A stretch of 64,000 nucleotides of DNA. Origin: Candidatus Blastococcus massiliensis AP3 (GTDB lineage: Bacteria; Actinomycetota; Actinomycetes; Mycobacteriales; Geodermatophilaceae). How positions within the stretch are numbered: position 1 is the stretch's first letter; the number at the start of each line of letters is the position of its first letter. The notes beneath the pieces are model-generated. The model saw nothing but the letters and a program-made list of their open reading frames with translations. It was not told the DNA's origin and did not search any database. The position numbers and the translations under genes were made by a program. Positions 61,866 through 64,000 of this stretch are shown in pieces. The stretch covers positions 805,865-869,864 of the forward strand of contig NZ_HG931173.1 in NCBI RefSeq assembly GCF_000582785.1. The letters are read 5' to 3'.

Positions 61866-62686
61866 GCGGCACCCACTGCCCCGGCGCGCAGCACCGACCC
61901 CACCTCGGGCCCGAGGAACCGGCGGCCCAGCCGGGCGAACGGCTCGGGGTCGCCCGTGGCGAGGAAGGCGTGCTGCGGAGGCGGCGCCTCCTCGTCGCGG
62001 AGCAGGTCGGCCCGGGTCAGCACGTGGTGGACGTCCTTGGCGGTCTCCTCCGCGCTGGACACGAGCGTGACCTCGTCACCGAGCACCAGGGAGAGGACGC
62101 CGGTCAGCAGGGGGTAGTGCGTGCAGCCCAGGACGACGGTGTCCACGCCGGCGGCCAGCAGCGGGTCGAGGTAGGACTGCGCCAGGCCCAGCAACTGCCG
62201 ACCGCTGGTGACGCCGCGCTCGACGAAGTCGACGAAGCTCGGGCACGCCGCGCTGGTGACGCTGATGCCCGGCACCGCGGCGAAGGCGTCCTCGTACGCG
62301 CCGCTGGTGATCGTCGCCTGGGTGCCGATCACGCCGATGCGCCCGTTGCGGGTGGCGGCGGTCGCCCGGCGGACCGCGGGCAGCACCACCTCGACGACGG
62401 GCACGTCGTAGCGCTCGCGGGCGTCGCGCAGCGACGCGGCACTGGCGGAGTTGCAGGCCACGACCAGCATCTTCACGCCGTCGGCGACCAGGTCGTCCAT
62501 CACCGCCAGGGAGTGCCGGCGCACCTCGGCGATCGGCAGCGGCCCGTACGGCCCGTTCGCGGTGTCCCCGATGTAGCGGATCGCCTCACCGGGCAACTGG
62601 TCGAGCACCGCACGGGCCACGGTGAGCCCACCGACCCCCGAGTCGAAGATGCCGATCGGCGCGTCGGCTCCTGGCTGCGTCCCCAT
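61862..62686 (-). CDS. murI: Glutamate racemase
   Basis: 274 residues. Supplies D-glutamate for peptidoglycan. Catalytic Cys residues are in VVACNSASA and [11 protein letters not shown]-terminal [14 protein letters not shown] and [13 protein letters not shown] are family signatures. The start ATG is clear. Followed at once by the MBL gene. Confidence 0.95.
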   Translation of the reverse strand: MGTQPGADAPIGIFDSGVGGLTVARAVLDQLPGEAIRYIGDTANGPYGPLPIAEVRRHSLAVMDDLVADGVKMLVVACNSASAASLRDARERYDVPVVEVVLPAVRRATAATRNGRIGVIGTQATITSGAYEDAFAAVPGISVTSAACPSFVDFVERGVTSGRQLLGLAQSYLDPLLAAGVDTVVLGCTHYPLLTGVLSLVLGDEVTLVSSAEETAKDVHHVLTRADLLRDEEAPPPQHAFLATGDPEPFARLGRRFLGPEVGSVLRAGAVGAA

Positions 62687-62740
62687 GTCGCCGGACAGGC
62701 TAGCGGCAGGACCCGACGGATGGCGCCGTTGGACGTGGAA

Positions 62741-62766
62741 AGCCCCCTCCCGGTGGGGAGGGGGCT
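62741..62766 (-). terminator. Rho-independent terminator
   Basis: Arms AGCCCCCTCCC (62741-62751) and GGGAGGGGGCT (62756-62766) around a 4-bp loop. On the minus strand the right arm is followed by TTTCC, so it should end the transcript of the small gene at 62795-63028. Confidence 0.8.
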
Positions 62767-62794
62767 CTCGTGTGCGATGGACCGGCTGCGATCC

Positions 62795-63028
62795 TCAGCC
62801 GGACAACCTGCTGCGCAGCAGCGCCTTCCCCTGCTCTGCGCCCTTGCGACTGTCCGCCTGGGCCTTGCGGAAGAGATCCGCCGCCTCGGTGTCCCCGTCG
62901 CGCTCGGCGTCCTTGATGTAGGACTCCAGACGCAGCGCGTTGCTGAGGCAGGCCTCGGTGTACCAGAGAAGGTTGTAGTCCTTGTCCTTCGTGCCGGTGA
63001 CGTCGCCGGTCTCGGTGGTGGCTGTCAT
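62795..63028 (-). CDS. Small helical hypothetical protein
   Basis: 77 residues, acidic N-terminus, then a long amphipathic region (NLLWYTEACLSNALRLESYI, then EAADLFRKAQADSRKGAEQG) that could form two helices of a ferritin-like fold. Not recognised. It lies between cysM and murI, where mycobacteria have a rhomboid protease gene. Confidence 0.7.
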   Translation of the reverse strand: MTATTETGDVTGTKDKDYNLLWYTEACLSNALRLESYIKDAERDGDTEAADLFRKAQADSRKGAEQGKALLRSRLSG

Positions 63029-63175
63029 CCGTTGCTCCCTCGTCTCGTGCGCACGGTCAGAGCCGGTGCACGGCACGACGTCGTCCCGCGCACCGTGACC
63101 AGTGCAGCGCACGGAGGTCCGGCACGCCAGGGCCTCCGGCGCGCGTCACGGCGGCCGGGGGGACGGCTCGAGGCC

Positions 63176-64000
<825 letters not shown>

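Overview
The window is about 64 kb of very GC-rich DNA, densely packed on both strands, with short gaps and many 1-14 bp gene overlaps. Gene content (mycothiol-type maleylpyruvate isomerase fold, CysM/MurI/RNase PH/RdgB neighbourhood, DUF427, DUF3618, DUF4262, stand-alone LigD polymerase, dynamin-like GTPase pair) points to an actinobacterium. A motile, light-sensing, c-di-GMP-using member of the Geodermatophilaceae type (Blastococcus, Geodermatophilus, Modestobacter) fits best; this placement is inference.

Region 1 (1-12.5 kb) is a cobalamin locus. The end of a probable cobD and cobQ come first. A two-gene TetR/mycothiol-enzyme unit on the other strand follows, with a clear palindromic operator. 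Then a cobalamin riboswitch leads a tightly overlapping run: Mg-chelatase-like gene, cobO, cobB, cbiM-N-Q-O (cobalt ECF importer), cobE-like, cobC-like and cobA/cysG-like. Cobalt uptake and corrin synthesis therefore appear to be under one B12 switch. The chelatase-like gene is broken by two frameshifts.

Region 2 (12.5-23.1 kb) has an FKBP lipoprotein, a chemoreceptor with a sigma-28-like leaderless promoter, a five-gene ABC importer (nikABCDE-like) behind a perfect TTGCAA-N5-TTGCAA nickel-regulator (Nur) type box, and a pair of membrane-anchored dynamin-like GTPases.

Region 3 (23.2-35.9 kb) has fatty-acid/branched-chain degradation genes, dapA, a CysO-like sulfur carrier paired with a beta-propeller protein, an L,D-transpeptidase, tRNA-Lys, a flavin monooxygenase, an ABC exporter and an MFS gene.

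Region 4 (35.9-53.4 kb) holds a heme oxygenase/bacteriophytochrome pair whose output is a SpoIIE-type phosphatase, a diguanylate cyclase, a Tat-exported polysaccharide deacetylase, idi, transporters, a second acyl-CoA dehydrogenase, a DUF559-type nuclease gene bracketed by two copies of a 47-bp palindrome, and an EAL-domain protein.

Region 5 (53.4-64 kb) has small actinobacterial families, tRNA-Leu and the RdgB/RNase PH, cAMP-phosphodiesterase-like MBL, MurI and CysM genes. These recall the mycobacterial cysM-murI-Rv1339-rphA-rdgB order, split here by inserted genes, one of them a frameshifted potassium channel.

No insertion sequence, prophage, integrase or CRISPR array was seen. No gap between genes exceeds 300 bases.
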